Assembly: GCF_002775205.1 (NCBI RefSeq)
Contig: NC_036453.1
Span: 14,340,594 to 14,404,593 of the forward strand
Source of the DNA: Xiphophorus maculatus
Taxonomy: Eukaryota > Chordata > Actinopteri > Cyprinodontiformes > Poeciliidae
Direction of reading: 5' to 3'
DNA: 64,000 nucleotides
The notes under the pieces are model-generated. The model had not been told where the DNA came from. It worked only from the letters and a program-made list of their open reading frames with translations, and searched no databases. The stretch's first letter is position 1; the number at the start of each line of letters is the position of its first letter. Shown here piece after piece: positions 12,489 through 25,390 of the stretch. The translations under genes and the position numbers were made by a program.

Positions 12489-14663
12489 AACATGTTAACA
12501 TTGGAGCCAATTTTTTGTTTAGCGCGTAAGAGTTTTTGCTAACCTTCAAAATGTTTATCGCTCTTAGCTTCCACTGCATTCATTTTTCCAGATAAATTCT
12601 TCTTGTTTGCGTATGCTGCTTATGCGTCAGATTTACAGACGTACCAGAAACAATTAAGCACAAAAGTTCCACCTTGGGACTTTACAAAAGGTACATAAAT
12701 AAAAGCAATTTTTTGTGTTAAATTTTTTAGCTCATTAAAATGTATGCTACTACATAATCTAACCTCTGTAAAGCCTTGGCTCTGTAAAATCATGTAACTA
12801 TGATTGAATGAATCTGGATTTGCTGCAGTTCCTCTCGTTCAGCTGCTGGTTTTTGAGAGGAAACATTGACACTTGGTGGAGGTCACTTCAGCCCCCCGGG
12901 GGTCCGTCCACCAGCACCACAGCACTCAGTTCATTCCTGGAGGCTCCATTAACAAAGCTAATAAATTTCCTGGAAACGCTGAAGCTGACGGCGAATGTCC
13001 TCAAACACAGAAATGATTTAATGAGCAGATTAAATGCGTCTGGGCTGCTTCCCTCCGGAACAATCAGAACCACCGGGTACTGACCCGCCGAGGAGGCGGA
13101 GCGGCTTGTTTGTCAGGTTTCACTCAGAAACAAGACACCGGGTCCGGATCCAGGCCGGACCGGGCAGAGTCCCGCCCCGCCCTCTGGGGGTGATGCAAGA
13201 CCAAGGCTGCATCACTCCCAGTCAAGGTCGCCCAGTTCCAGCTGGTAAAAGTAGCCTAGCTGCTATTTCCAGTTAGCAATGCGCAGAATCCCGTCAACAA
13301 CATGGCAGCAGTAACCGCCCTGACAGCGGCAGCCAATCACAGCGCAGGTCCACAGGCGGGAGTCTCAGGTTCAGTTGGTGTTGCCACCTTCAGTTTGACA
13401 TCTGATGAGTAACATCACACAGGTTTCTCCAGCGGCCCATTGGAGCCACAGTACAGTGACGGAAAAGGAGCAAATTTCTGCCAAAAGCTCAGAAATTCTG
13501 GGAATATTTTCTAGAAAGAAATGAAGTTTGTTTTTTTTTTAAAGTAGAAAATGTGCAAGAAAAAAACTCTGAAACTGTGAGAATAATCTAACAAATTGCC
13601 TAGAAATTGAAAATTTCTGAGTTTCAAAAATCAAAACAATTATTAGAATATTAATAATATTCTAAGATATTTTTCAATTAATCTCAGAAATTAGAGACAA
13701 AATGTGAAATTTCCTCAGTTTCAAAAGCTCAAAGTTTAAAACTAATAAGTTTCACAAATTTTCTATTTTTGCAGATTATAGATCTTGTTTTTTTTTTCTA
13801 GAAAGATTCTGTTTTTTGGCACAAATTTACTCCTCTTTTGTTTTTCTCTCTGTGATGGCCCTAATAGGCCGCCGTAGGTTCCTTCATCAGCCTGGCATTA
13901 AAACACTGTGTGACCCCCACATGGAGGCTGTTCATCAGTCAGGAGGCACAGAGAGCTTTCTAACGGTCTGAGCGGAGGAGGAGGAGTGTGAGTCAGACTG
14001 AGGTGAGGCAACGTCAGCACAGCTTTAAATTCCACACAGACTCCTTAAATCTGCCGCTGACAGGCTGATGGGGAGGATGAGGAGGAAAACGGTCAGAGGA
14101 CCCAGAGTCTAAAAAAGACCAAACGCGTCATCAAGGTCCTTTTTCGCCTCCGGAGCTCTTTAATGATCTCTGTTTCAGTCACTTATCGATTCTCTGGTGG
14201 GGTTTTATCTCTTGAAGCTGCTGTGAGGGAGAGCGTATGATTTGAGAGACAAAGGGAGCTGAATGTGCAGGTCAGCGCCGCTGCAGGTTGAATCTAAACA
14301 TAAACAGTCAACAGAGACAGAGCCGTGTTCGTTCTACAGTTTAAACGTCCAGTTTGGTCCAAGGCTGAATCCACCTTTACAGACAGATTTTAAACCCATG
14401 AGGATTAAATCTGCTCCTTTCTCTCTTTTAATTGTTTACACTGAGTGATGCTGCCTTTCTGGGAAAACCGAACCAGCCAGTGTTGGTTCCAGTGTTCCAG
14501 TTGGGATTCGCTGCTGGTTGGGCTATGTCACCAGTGTGCTACAAGCTGAGAACTTTAGATTTATATGTATTTGATACATTCAGCCACTAAACGAACATGT
14601 TTACTGTGAACAAGAGACAAAACATGCAAAGTCCAAACCAACGGTTCACTCTCCTGGTTTGTT

Positions 14664-14797
14664 GGTTGGTTCATTCATGGGTTAATAGGATGATTGGTTT
14701 TATTGGTTGATTGGTCTGTAGGTTGGTTCATTCATTGGTTGATAGGATGATTGGTTTTATTGGTTGATTGGTCTGTAGGTTGGTTCATTCATTGGTT
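14664..14797. repeat. 57-bp tandem repeat, about 2.3 copies
   Basis: Units at 14664-14720 and 14721-14777, nearly identical, with a partial third unit to 14797. Each unit begins GGTTGGTTCATTCAT and ends GATTGGTCTGTA; internally it is made of GGTT/GATTGG words. Confidence 0.85.
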
Positions 14798-15382
14798 GTC
14801 TGGTGTCGGTGTAGCCATGGACTCAGAGTTAAACTTAAACAAACATAAAGTCCATAACCAAATCATCCAACTGTCGCGTTCCAAGTACTGTCAGAAATGT
14901 GGCTGTAATAGTTTTAGTTATGGAGCTGAAGCGGCGCCATACTTTACTGATCTCAGAGTTTTTGTCATCAGAAACATCTTTACTCTGTTTCCAGAACCAG
15001 AACTAGAGAGGCTTGTATGAAAACACGAGATGTTCTAGAAACTGTTCAACACTGAAACTGTATTGCTACTGCAGTGGTTTAGCACTTTACGCATTTATTT
15101 GGTAAAAATTAATTGTACTGCTTCTTTCTTTAAACCTCATGACTAAGCTGTTGTTTATTTTATTTCCTCAGAGATTTCTATGGTTTGTAAAACTGTTTTA
15201 TTTGCCGTGTGAGGAACGAGGCTCCATAAATAAACCAGATCTTTTCAGGTTTATCTTTTACATTTCTGATGGCTGGACGTGTCATCGCCTCATGTTGTTG
15301 TTTATCTCCACCGTCGCTGACGGATGGAGAAGCTGGTGGCGCTCAGGAGCTCTGATGAACACACACATCATCCAGAGATGTC

Positions 15383-15385
<3 letters not shown>

Positions 15386-15432
<47 letters not shown>
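15386..15432. repeat. (GT)n microsatellite
   Basis: An uninterrupted run of GT dinucleotides of about 23 units. Long ORFs read through it are artefacts of the repeat. Confidence 0.95.
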
Positions 15433-15436
<4 letters not shown>

Positions 15437-16850
15437 GCACTATGATTAGTTCAATAATATCTGCAGGGCTCGTCTGAGAGCGAGCCAACGCTCGGTCAGC
15501 AGATGGTGCTTTTAAAAGGTTGTGATGCTGCTCATTATTCAACTGCAGGGAAACTTTAGCGCCGCGGCCGGCGAGCTCAGCAGCAAAAACACTCCGTTAC
15601 CCCACAGACCTTCTCCTCCTCCTCCGCTGCTTTCAGGCCCTCAAACATGTCAATTATCCTTTTAATCCAAAACACAAATACAAGCAATTATTAGAGTTTT
15701 AGGGGGACTAAGCGCTGAGCAGCACTGGCTTCTTCCCATGACCCCCGAGGTCGCCATGTTAGAAAACATCTCACGCAGACGGAAAGACAAAAACTCCAGT
15801 TTTCAGAGTCTGCGTTGGCCCCCTGAGGCCCCCTGAGGTAGCCGGGCCCCTGCTGACCCTCATTATGTTCATGTCTGAACCCAGAGTTCAGTTGGACCCG
15901 CTGGTTCAACATTAACTCACATCTAAGGTTTCAGAGTGAAGTCTTTGGAAAAATATGACTTTTAAATGAAATCCTGGCATATAAAACTACAAAGTCATAA
16001 TATTAGCAGGAGAAAGTCCTAATTTTATGGCTTCCATGCAAAGTTAATTGTACGCTATATTAATCATATAGTGGGTTTTTTTTCAGTAAAGCCCAAAACA
16101 ATTTACAATTTTTCCTTTTTAAAAGCAAATATGCAAAATCATCTTTTAGTTTTGGATCTGCAATAATTTAAAGAATCATTTGTCTTTTTTACAAAGCAAC
16201 ATTTGCTTTGTAAATTTAGTTTTGGAAGAAACCTAAAGTCAAAATGCACTAGGACAGTTTTGTCCCGCGTGACAAGAAGTTTGGACACCCTGATCTTAGT
16301 GAACTGAGATGAGTCCTGCAGCACAGTGTGTGTGGGTGCTTGTGCACGCCCACACACTGTGAGCCAAATTCTGCATCTCTCTGTGCGCGTGTGTGTGTGT
16401 TGGATTGTGAAGGTGGCCCTCTCCTGCCTTGGCTCTGATCCGGGTTTCAGTGTCCCACAGGAACCATCAGTCAGTTCCTATTCCTGCTGCCGGCCAGGAA
16501 GTGATGCTGACTCAAAGTGCTGAATCTGGGATGAATCTCTGCATCTCTACCACATCACAACAGCCGAATGAAACATCATCAGTAACATGTGCAACAAAAT
16601 ATGAAAACACATTCATGTTATTTTCATAGAAAATATCAGTCTTTCCAAATCTATAAAATAGTTTATCTAAAAGCTCCAGAGTACAAAACTACTCAAGATT
16701 CCACACTGTTGTTATTTTTTTAAACAATGCGTTTAAACTGGATTTAATGGCGTTTTTCCTCCTAATGGTCTGGTCGACCCAGTTCTATTGGGTCCAAAGC
16801 TTCATCATCTGTTCCAACTCTGGCTGCTGTGGTTCTCTTTCTCTCTGCTC

Positions 16851-17314
16851 TGAGTCAAACCAACCAAACCCTCTGAGCAACCTGTTCCCCTCCTCATCTG
16901 TGGGGTCGCTGCACCGAGAACCACTGAAGGAAACGACACAAAAACCTCTGAAGACACCGAGCGTGACTTCCTTCTTCACCATTTTGGAAACTAAGATGGA
17001 GGCGTCAGATTTTAGCGGTTCTAGGATTTCTCTTTAGACTTTGGCTATAAAACCATGAGCCATTTCTATAGCTAGCGCTAGGCTAGCACGTTAGCTATGA
17101 TTGTATTTACCCAGAATGCCCTGTGCTGTCGTCCACTTCCTGCTTTTGGAGCGGTCTCCAGTCCGCTTGGCGTTCACATATGCATTCAGACCAAACCAGA
17201 GCTCACTTCAACCGAACCCAGACCGAGGTTTGGAGGACCAGAGGTCAGAGGTCGGTTAGCGAAACAAACAAAGCGAACTGGACTTTTTAGGCAGACGGCC
17301 TAGAGTTTGACTAA
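16851..17314. repeat. Dispersed MITE-like repeat, copy 2
   Basis: The second copy of the element at 283-745, same orientation, 16.6 kb away. Shared blocks include CCACTGAAGGAAACGACACA, AAAACCTCTGAAGA and TTTACCCAGAATGCCCTG. It diverges by substitutions and small indels. Confidence 0.7.
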
Positions 17315-18239
17315 TGCAGATTAAATAATGACTTCAGTTGGATTTCGTTAGTTTTAAGACCCTAAGCGTTGCAGCATGGTGTACTTTCTTTTTTCAGAGA
17401 CTGTGTGTGAGAACATGGTGTTTGTCCTGTAGGGATCATTGATCTATCATCAGCGCTGTCATGAAGAACAGATTGGTTTGTTTTCCTCCAGCAGGAAATG
17501 AGGGATGAACTTCAGACGCTCTGGGAAGCAGAAAGAAAAAAGAAACACGTCAGCTGAGAAAGTTCAGTCAGACAACGAGGAGAGGAGTCATCAGGTAGCA
17601 GACTGCCATCAACACACAGGATGTCAGATTCACACACCCTTCAGTGCTGGTGAAGTTAGAATTGACAAAGCATGACTTTCTGTCACTTTAGTCTTTTAAA
17701 AGCAAGACCTGACGCTCCAAACGATTCATTCTGATCCGGTTCAAACTATTGACCTGTCTAATAAAACTATCCATGTCTAAACTCCGGCCATCTGGCTTTG
17801 TCTCAGCGAGCTTCTTCAAATATAAATCGAAAACGCTGCGGCGCTCTTGATGCAATCTAGTCGAGTTTCCTGCCGATAAACAAACAAAGTTTCAACTCTA
17901 GGATATGATTTCACATCAGGTGTAGAAATACACACTGCAGATCCAAACCATCACTGTTCATTAGGCATCAACATCCTGGCTGCTTTGACAGACGTTAAAA
18001 AGTCTCATCCAGGTGACTTTTACGTCATTGATGTGAGAAATGTGTCATAATTCTGCAGCAGAAAAAGCCAGATAAACTTCCAGAAAACTGCAAAACAGCC
18101 AAAAACACTGAGTGTCTTCAAATCTAGACTAAACCCCCTAAAACTAAAGGTAATTTAGAGTTGTTGCTGAAATGTTCTGCACTATTAAACTGGAACTTGT
18201 TTGGATCTGGTGACCATTCTGTCAGTTCAGAAGAACCTT

Positions 18240-18487
18240 TCAGAGGGGCAGTGCTATGTGTTTTCCAGCCACAAAGAGCCTAGTTACAGCATCATCAAGC
18301 AGCTATATTTCCTTCAGTTGGTATAAAATTGCTGTTTGCAGCTGAATGGTTGCAATGGAGATTAAAGGATTTATCAAACATGATAGGATCAAAGCAACAC
18401 TCCAGGGTTTTTCTTTTGATGATGGAAAACATTATAACATGGTGCAAAGCTAAAAAAGTCAATTTTACATGATACTGTCTACTTAAA
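18240..18487 (+). repeat. Short MITE (internally deleted relative)
   Basis: Left part GAGGGGCAGTGCTATGTG and right part TTTTACATGATACTG resemble the inverted ends of the 19875-20405 element. The middle shares TTGCAATGGAGATTAAAGG and ACACTCCAGG words with it. Probably a shorter non-autonomous sibling. Confidence 0.5.
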
Positions 18488-19045
18488 GTCCATCCGTAGA
18501 CAGCGGCGGCCATTATTACTGCTGTAAACAGAGCGCTGCTGGACGTCGTCTACTTTCTTTTTCTGCGCATGCGTGTCGCTTCGGGGATCACACAGAAGTC
18601 TGGTTGCGGTTGGGTTTAATTAGTAGAACCGTGCAGGTAAAAAAGTTGGATTTCAGCTAAAAATCATAATTCTGGATCTGGTCTGCAGCAGTGTTTCTTT
18701 GTTGGGATTGATCTGCTGATCGGGACACCAGTGCTGAGAGCGGCCTGCAGCTCTCTGATCTTGAATTATTCCTCTCCGGTCTAAAAAGAGCAGCACGCCC
18801 CTTTAAATTTCAGCCCCACATTCCTGGGATTGCAGCTTTCAGCGCTGGCCGCTCAGGCGTGCGACAGCTTGGAAACAAGCGGCGTCAGGCTCTCCGTTGT
18901 TCTGACCCTGATGGACCAGCTCTGCATGATTCTAAATAGGGAAATGCAGGACTTCAGAGTTTGGGAGAAGTTTTAGTTGATTGTCCTCCTCCGCTCCGGC
19001 TGGACCGGCGGCTTTCAGCAGCTGGTGGGAGTTTCACCATGATGG

Positions 19046-19366
19046 ATGGAGGAGGACGCCATGCTGCTCAGCTGCAGGACTGATGTCATAACGACTGAAT
19101 TCAGGTCAGATCCGGACCTTAACCTGATACCTGGAGGTTCTTACCGCTGCAGGGAGCCGGGGCCTCAGGATGATCAGAAGAAGAGAGTTTTCCCTCTGAT
19201 GGTGGAGCAGATTGAGGTGTTGCGTAACTGGATGATTCAGAGCAGCAGATTTAGTGATGAAGATGAGGATGGTGAGGTTCAGCAGCAGGTGGAGGAGGAG
19301 GGGGAGAAGGCTGCTCTGGAGTTTAAAACCATCAATCTGAATCCTTCAGCTCAGTTTCTGCCTTAA
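19046..19366 (+). CDS. Doubtful small acidic ORF (106 codons)
   Basis: I do not recognise this protein. The frame runs from ATG 19046 to a stop at 19364-19366 and gives a plausible-looking composition: FPLMVEQIEVLRNWMIQ, then a strongly acidic stretch with FSDEDEDGEV and a Glu-rich block, ending NPSAQFLP. It lies in a locally GC-richer patch (18,780-19,370). Against it: two in-frame-with-each-other ATGs at 19039 and 19042 have better context (CACCATGATGG) and open a different frame of only 14 codons, and no splice partner is evident. It may be a small gene, a 3'-terminal exon, or chance. Confidence 0.25.
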   Translation: MEEDAMLLSCRTDVITTEFRSDPDLNLIPGGSYRCREPGPQDDQKKRVFPLMVEQIEVLRNWMIQSSRFSDEDEDGEVQQQVEEEGEKAALEFKTINLNPSAQFLP

Positions 19367-19874
19367 AAACATGTCCAAGATTTTATAACAGACCATCAAA
19401 ATGGAGAGGAAGAATATTATTTAAAGTCTGGCTGCATACATGTTCAGCTTTTTTATTAACAGCTTTTGGATTGCTATGGTAAAACCTCCTAAAACAAGAA
19501 TTATTTTCCTTCCAACTCACTGTTATGTAATATTTTGTGCTGGTTTGTCACAATCTCAACAAAGACAGTGAAAGCTACACAATTTTTAAAAAGCAACTCC
19601 AGCAAACCAGTTGTGTACCCATTTGTAACATCTTCTACGTCTTATAGCTGATTTTATGTTTTCTGTTTGTTGGTTAGTTGCTTCATGTGTAAATGTTGTA
19701 TTTTATGTAACTCTTTTAATAGAATATGTGTACTGGGTTTTGTCCTGTGAATTATATAGTGAGGCTGTTTTGATTTTTCTGCTTACTTGTCTTGAGACAA
19801 AGGATGAAATTTAGCTGTTGTGCCAACTCCTGTATATTTACAGTGCAGTGAATTGTGGTAATGTGGATTAAACC

Positions 19875-20405
19875 TTAAAGGGCTGGTATTATGTTTTTTC
19901 CAGGCACATAGTGTCATTTACATTATGTTCCTGTAGTGGCACATAGTGTCACTACACAATGTGTAGTGACAATGCTACATATACCAAACATGACTTAAAA
20001 GAAATTTGATTTCGTAATTTAACTCCTTGAAATTGGCTCCCTGTCTCTTTAAGAACCTCCTGGTCTTTCTGAAACTCTGCTTTCAGGAGCCCATCTCAAC
20101 GAAACTCCTCCATGATGTTGTTTTCAACCATTCTGGAGCTCAGAAGATGTGCAGTTCCACCAGGTGTTTCCAATTGCTGCTGCCACTAGTGTGAAGGAGC
20201 TGCATGGGGATCTGGGGGCGGAGCTTTGTGGAAAGAGGTGGAGCTTTGTGAGAGCAAGCGTTTAGACACCAGAATAGTTGGCATGGAGATTAAAGAAATT
20301 CTAAAACATGCACAAGAGAATCAAACAAACACTCCAGGAATGTTTTAGATGAGGTAATAATATTAAAACAAAAAAGCAAAACTTTACATAATACTCCTCC
20401 TTTAA
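19875..20405. mobile_element. MITE with inverted ends and TTAA at both termini
   Basis: About 530 bp. The left end is TTAAAGGGCTGGTATTATGT and the right end is ACATAATACTCCTCCTTTAA; as inverted repeats they match at 16 of 20 positions. TTAA stands at both outer edges, which is the target duplication of piggyBac-type elements. No transposase frame is present, so it would need help in trans. Relatives lie at 2425-2820, 18240-18487 and 35954-36210. Confidence 0.65.
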
Positions 20406-20527
20406 ACATCTTTAATCCTAGAAATGTGGATCTCCTGCTGAAGAATCTACTTTGGTCCCCATAAAACCAATGGACTTCAGGAAAAGTCCTAAATAGGCAT
20501 TAAAAACAAATACACACCCTCTCATAC

Positions 20528-20562
20528 CCCCCCCCCCCCCACACACACACACACACACGCCC
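20528..20562. repeat. (C)n(AC)n microsatellite
   Basis: A run of C followed by AC dinucleotides, with further interrupted CACA stretches up to about 20615. Confidence 0.9.
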
Positions 20563-22568
20563 ACACACGTGGCTTACCTAAACACACACACATGTGCGCT
20601 CGCACAGACACACACACTCGGCTTACGGCCTTGAGGATTATTTCTATCCTTCCTGAAGCATTTGAGAGCTTTATCGCAGCATCTATTTACTCTATTTCTA
20701 TCTGTGGAACATGTCAGAGCACTCAGAGCCTCTGCTGGCTTTATCCAGATCGCTTTTATTCACTTTAAACTTTGCCAATATAATTTAAATGGCCTTAGAT
20801 TAAAGGTAATTTTTTTGTTTTTAGTTCCATTTGGGCAGATTAAAATAATAATAAAAATTATAGGGGGTGATTACTATTTCCCAAAGACAGGTTTAGGGGT
20901 TGTTGTTTTTTTTTTACCTTTAATAAAAACAATTAAATAAACAAAATATATTAGAAATCTGCTGTTTTTATTTTCTTAAGTCCTCTTTATCTGATATAAT
21001 AACATCTGTTTGATCTGAAATATTTATCTGTGCTTTTAAGGGTGTAAAAACTTTCACACTATTGCACCATATTCTGTGTAATCTGCAGCTCCTGTTTCCG
21101 AAGAAATTATGAGAGGAATTTGTTCCTTTTCAAACAAATTGTGTAAAGTTGCATGTGAGTTGGCTTGATAATTTATTTGATAATTTTTACAAATATTTTT
21201 ACTTTTGATTGTCTGAAAAACATTAATTTGATGGAATAGGATAAAAAACAAATCTCTCTTCTGGAGAAACAGTAGAAAAATTATTCCCATTCATGTTGCA
21301 TCCATAGTTTGTCTACAGCCTGAGGCTTTCCTGAATAAATCAGAAACATAAAATAAACTTTGTTTTGTTTTGTAATGTGTTGTGCTTCATGCTTCTGTCT
21401 TGAAAAACTGAAAATAAAAGCAACAAGATGAAAAAAAAGCATAATGAGGAATGTGAACTCAAGCACAATTTGTTTAATATAAAGTTTTTGTAATATTTCA
21501 TGTTCTGTTTAGTTTATGTTTTTCTTTGTGAAAACACAAACAGTTACAATAAAACCGTCATGCTGTATTTATGTAACATTGCTTTTTTTCTTGTTAGTTT
21601 GAACACAAATGTTGATTTAAAATCAGACTCAGCACATTTAATCCACCCATCTTAAAACTAAATATCTGTTTTCAAAATGTTTTTCTATCTGTTTTCATGT
21701 CCATATTCAACTGGATAAAATATGAAAATATAACCAAACATTAAACTGACTTCCTCGTTGTGTGAAACTCCCTGGGAGACGCGACAGCAGGCCTTTAGAT
21801 TTCACAATGGAAAACTGCCAAGAACAGCTTTTATGCTCCAAGTACAACTGTTGGTGCTTTTCTTTTCTTCTTTTTATTTTTTTTATTCACATTTCTTCAG
21901 ATGGATTTACTTTTTTCTGCAGCAAAAAGTCCTTTGGTTTATGAAGAGAGCCACAAAGTTATCAAGAATCTTTGTACCTTGTACACAAAGAAAGAGAAAC
22001 ATTTAAATTGTTCATACTAATTCACTCCTGCTTATGTTGTTAAATTTAACTTTGAACGTTCCTGGATTTCTAAAGTCATACTGATTTTCCTGAAATATAA
22101 ATTTTATACAGTCTGTGCTTCTGAAATCTTACACATTTCCAAATATGTAAAAGGCTGTACAGTGGATTATTTGGTGGTTAATAGTTTTAATTGTTCTTTT
22201 TTTTAACCTTGTAGTTGTGATTTTACTGTGAGTATAATGTTTAGTTGCTTGTTGATTTTACAGTTACTAATTATAAATGTAAGTTTTATTTTAGCTTGCT
22301 GAAGTTCATTGCTTTAAGCTGTTTATTTTAACTGTTTTAAAATGTGGTCAAAGGAAACCTAATAGTTGCTATAAATGTACATTTAAATAAATTAGGACCA
22401 AAGAGAGAACCATGAGGGGCTAAATCTAATAATGTTCCTAATTTTATTTCTGATCTTTTGGTTTTCATTTTCATTATATAATTTATATATATATATAATT
22501 CCTCTCATGTTGTAAATCAGTTTCAACATTTCTTTAAAAATGTTTCTACAGCTACATTACGTTGTGAG

Positions 22569-22626
<58 letters not shown>
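22569..22626. repeat. (TA)n followed by a T run
   Basis: A TA dinucleotide array passes directly into an uninterrupted run of about 26 T. It is a simple repeat, possibly grown from the 3' tail of an old retroposed sequence on the opposite strand. Confidence 0.9.
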
Positions 22627-22629
<3 letters not shown>

Positions 22630-24699
22630 AAAACTAATAACTTATTAGTTTAATTTTGTATACTTTAAATCTAAGTTCTGCATATTTGTTCTCGTTGTTG
22701 GAGATTTATTATATAAGTTAGATTTCTTCTTGCGTGCGTTAATAATTCCCTTAATAATCCTGGGATTCTCCACATGTTTGTGCTAGTTTATGTATTTACA
22801 TAATGAAAAGTGATTTTCATGTCCTGTATTAAAACGGCCTCTTAGCTTCATGAGCCTAAGCTACATTTTAATCAAGTCAGAATATGTTCGACCTGGTTAA
22901 ATTTATTATCTTTAAAAGAGATTGAAAAGCTACATGAAGGGACAGATGATCAGTTATATTAATAAATGAAACATTTCAACTTCACTGTCATTTATGCTCA
23001 GATTTTATGTTAATGTTGCTATAATCTGAGGTAATAAAGTCTGTTATATTTCTGTGATCAAATTTAACAATTTAATATTCAGATCTTCACAATTTAAATA
23101 TTCTTATGCTCATTTTAAAATGCAGCAATTACAGCCAGAAATATATTAAGACATGTCCTTGAGGGTTGATTTATGCAAATAACACAATTTTAGACTCCCA
23201 ATATTAATTCCTAGAGGTAAAAATTATAATTACCTTTAATTTAGACAGACTTTGTTGTTTAAAAATACAGTATCAACATAACATCCAATTTCCCTTCACT
23301 TTCTGTTTTTCCTATTAGTTGCATATCAAATATTTGTATTATTTCTTTTTAGATTAATCTCATAAAGTTTATTAGGACAGTGCACATTAATCAACAGTAA
23401 CAATTCATGGCAGTGTAAATATGCAGGAATTAGTATTGAAACCAGCAGAAGTATTAAAAGTCTTAGGCAGTCAGATGAAAATCTGCAGAATTTTCCAATT
23501 TTTTATCCAATTATTAAGATAATTATCAGAATATTTGATAGAGTAATCGATTACTAAAATAATGTAAATTTCCAACTTTTGTACTTATGCAAAACTCAAC
23601 TTTCCTGTAGCAATCCAATCAATCAATCAGTCAATCAATCAAGATTTCACCGATGAATAAAATATTAAAGCCTCAATGTTGCCATCCATCATGAATTCTG
23701 ACTCTTCCCTTCCTGTTCTTTTGATTATAAAAGTCAAGTTGGAAACAGAAAGTGTACCATGTTCATTTACCTTTAACTGATCAACACCTTTAGAACAGAC
23801 ACTTTTCAGCAGTTTTTCAGAGAGCCTGGTCTGAACTGATGCAAACAGAAGTTTCTTGAAGAACCTCAGTGGGAGTTTAAACAGCAGAGCAGAAAATAAA
23901 TATCCCACAACAGAGGAGGCTGGTCCACCTACTGCAGCTCAGCTTAACTCCTGCAGATGTACAGCTCGATAGATTTATTCTTTCCATATCGATTATTTAT
24001 AACCTGACCCTGTGAGTGTGTGTGTGTGTGTGTGTTTATTCTTGTTTTTCTGTCTCCAGGGGACACAAGGCAGGAATGAACTTTGTGAGGACAGCATGTC
24101 AAATCCTCTAATAAAAACAAAACTTCTACTTTTTTATCTGGTGACTAACCTAACATTTGAATTCTTGTGAATGCTCTTTGATTTTTGTTTGTTTGTTTTT
24201 GACTCTTACTTTTTTCCAATATGATGTTTATCCAATTTGCAAATGATCGTTTTTTTGTATGTTTTTGTTTCATTTAATTTTTGAAGTATCATTAATCTGA
24301 GACATATTTCTTCCAAAACATGTTTAACCTTGAAGCAACCAGAACACCCCAGACCTGAACTTTAAACTTCATTTTTCTCCAGATCCTTTCCAAATGCCTG
24401 TAATGACATATTTATTCCAAGCAGGTGGTATCTCAGAATCATCAAACTATGATTCATAACATTTGCAACTGTTATGTTTATAAATACTTTGGATTGAATG
24501 TTTGTCAAGAGTGGTTCTACAAAGCTTACAGATACCTTGTAAAATGCTATGTTTTCATGGATTATACATTAAACCTGGGTTGTCTGTTTCACCTTTAATA
24601 TGAGTCACTAAATATCTTAGTGCACTTATAGGGTGCCATTTGTAGTTACACAGTTAAAAATTGTATTGTTTAGCATCCTAGAGAAAAAAAATGGAGGTT

Positions 24700-25010
24700 C
24701 ATTTAACATGATATTTTAACCATGTTATTCATTTATTTATGTCACAATTTCTTAATATTTCATTAGCAAATATTAATATTAAATTAAAAATTTAGCTCAA
24801 AACTAAATATTTTTAATACAGAGCTAATTATTTATTTTGTTGTTTTTTTTATTTATCCAGCGCTATTTTATTTACAAAAGAAATGTTTAGCTCCAAACTA
24901 AATCTTTAGATCTGAGCTCAATATTTAGTTTGAAGCTAAATATTTAGATTACACACAAAATACTTAGTTAGCAAGCTAAATATTTCATTTATTGTGTTTT
25001 ATTCTTATGT
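24700..25010. repeat. Array of AACTAAATATTTAG-type modules, copy 1
   Basis: Loose direct and inverted repetition of a short self-complementary word (AGCTAAATATTTAGTTTGAAG-like, each 14-18 bp) separated by a few bases. Related arrays occur at about 35040-35130, 55545-55700 and 63715-63995. Confidence 0.6.
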
Positions 25011-25029
25011 TATTCTTTCTTATCTGTCA

Positions 25030-25390
25030 TAATTTGCAGTATGAGGTGGTGGGGAAGATGCGATGAACCCAGGTTGTTGAGTGAGAATGATGATTTAATG
25101 GTAAAATATACAAAAATCCAACGTCCAGGCAGCACAGAAAGAGAGGAAGACTAAGATCTCAAATATTGGTAGCAACTGGTATAAACAAACAACTGACGGC
25201 AGAACAGACGTAAAACCAGACAGGTTGACAAGACAACTAGACAAGGAACACAGGTGGGATTAAATACACAGAGGGTAATCAGGGAAACGAGACACAGCTG
25301 GGAACAATCACGGGGTAGACAGGACAACACAGAGACTCAAGACGCAGAAATTTAAATGAATACACAGAAAAAAACAAATCCTTACATCAT
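25030..25390. repeat. Unclassified dispersed repeat fragment
   Basis: Non-coding sequence rich in A and ACA/AGA words (for example GGGAAACGAGACACAGCTGG) that differs in composition from the flanks. Its wording resembles repeats common in fish genomes, but I cannot assign a class or find ends. Confidence 0.3.

Larger units (their letters stand above)
9200..16850. other. Intergenic region, no recognisable gene
   Basis: Moderately AT-rich sequence between adra1b and the repeats further right. It contains the start of a TTAA-flanked MITE-like element near 10707 (TTAAAGGGGACCTGTTATGC), a perfect hairpin at 12449-12488, a 57-bp tandem repeat at 14664-14797 and a (GT)n tract at about 15386-15432. 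ORFs here are short and without family resemblance. Cis-regulatory elements for adra1b could be present, but nothing in the bases alone shows them. Confidence 0.6.

Noticed and set aside
14664-14797. Possible CRISPR-like repeat-spacer array
   Set aside because: The 57-bp units are contiguous with no unique spacers, and the genome is vertebrate.
15139-15542. ORFs of 86 and 112 codons across a GT/CA microsatellite
   Set aside because: Their middle is a translated dinucleotide repeat (CVCVCV or THTHTH) and the flanks show no family similarity.
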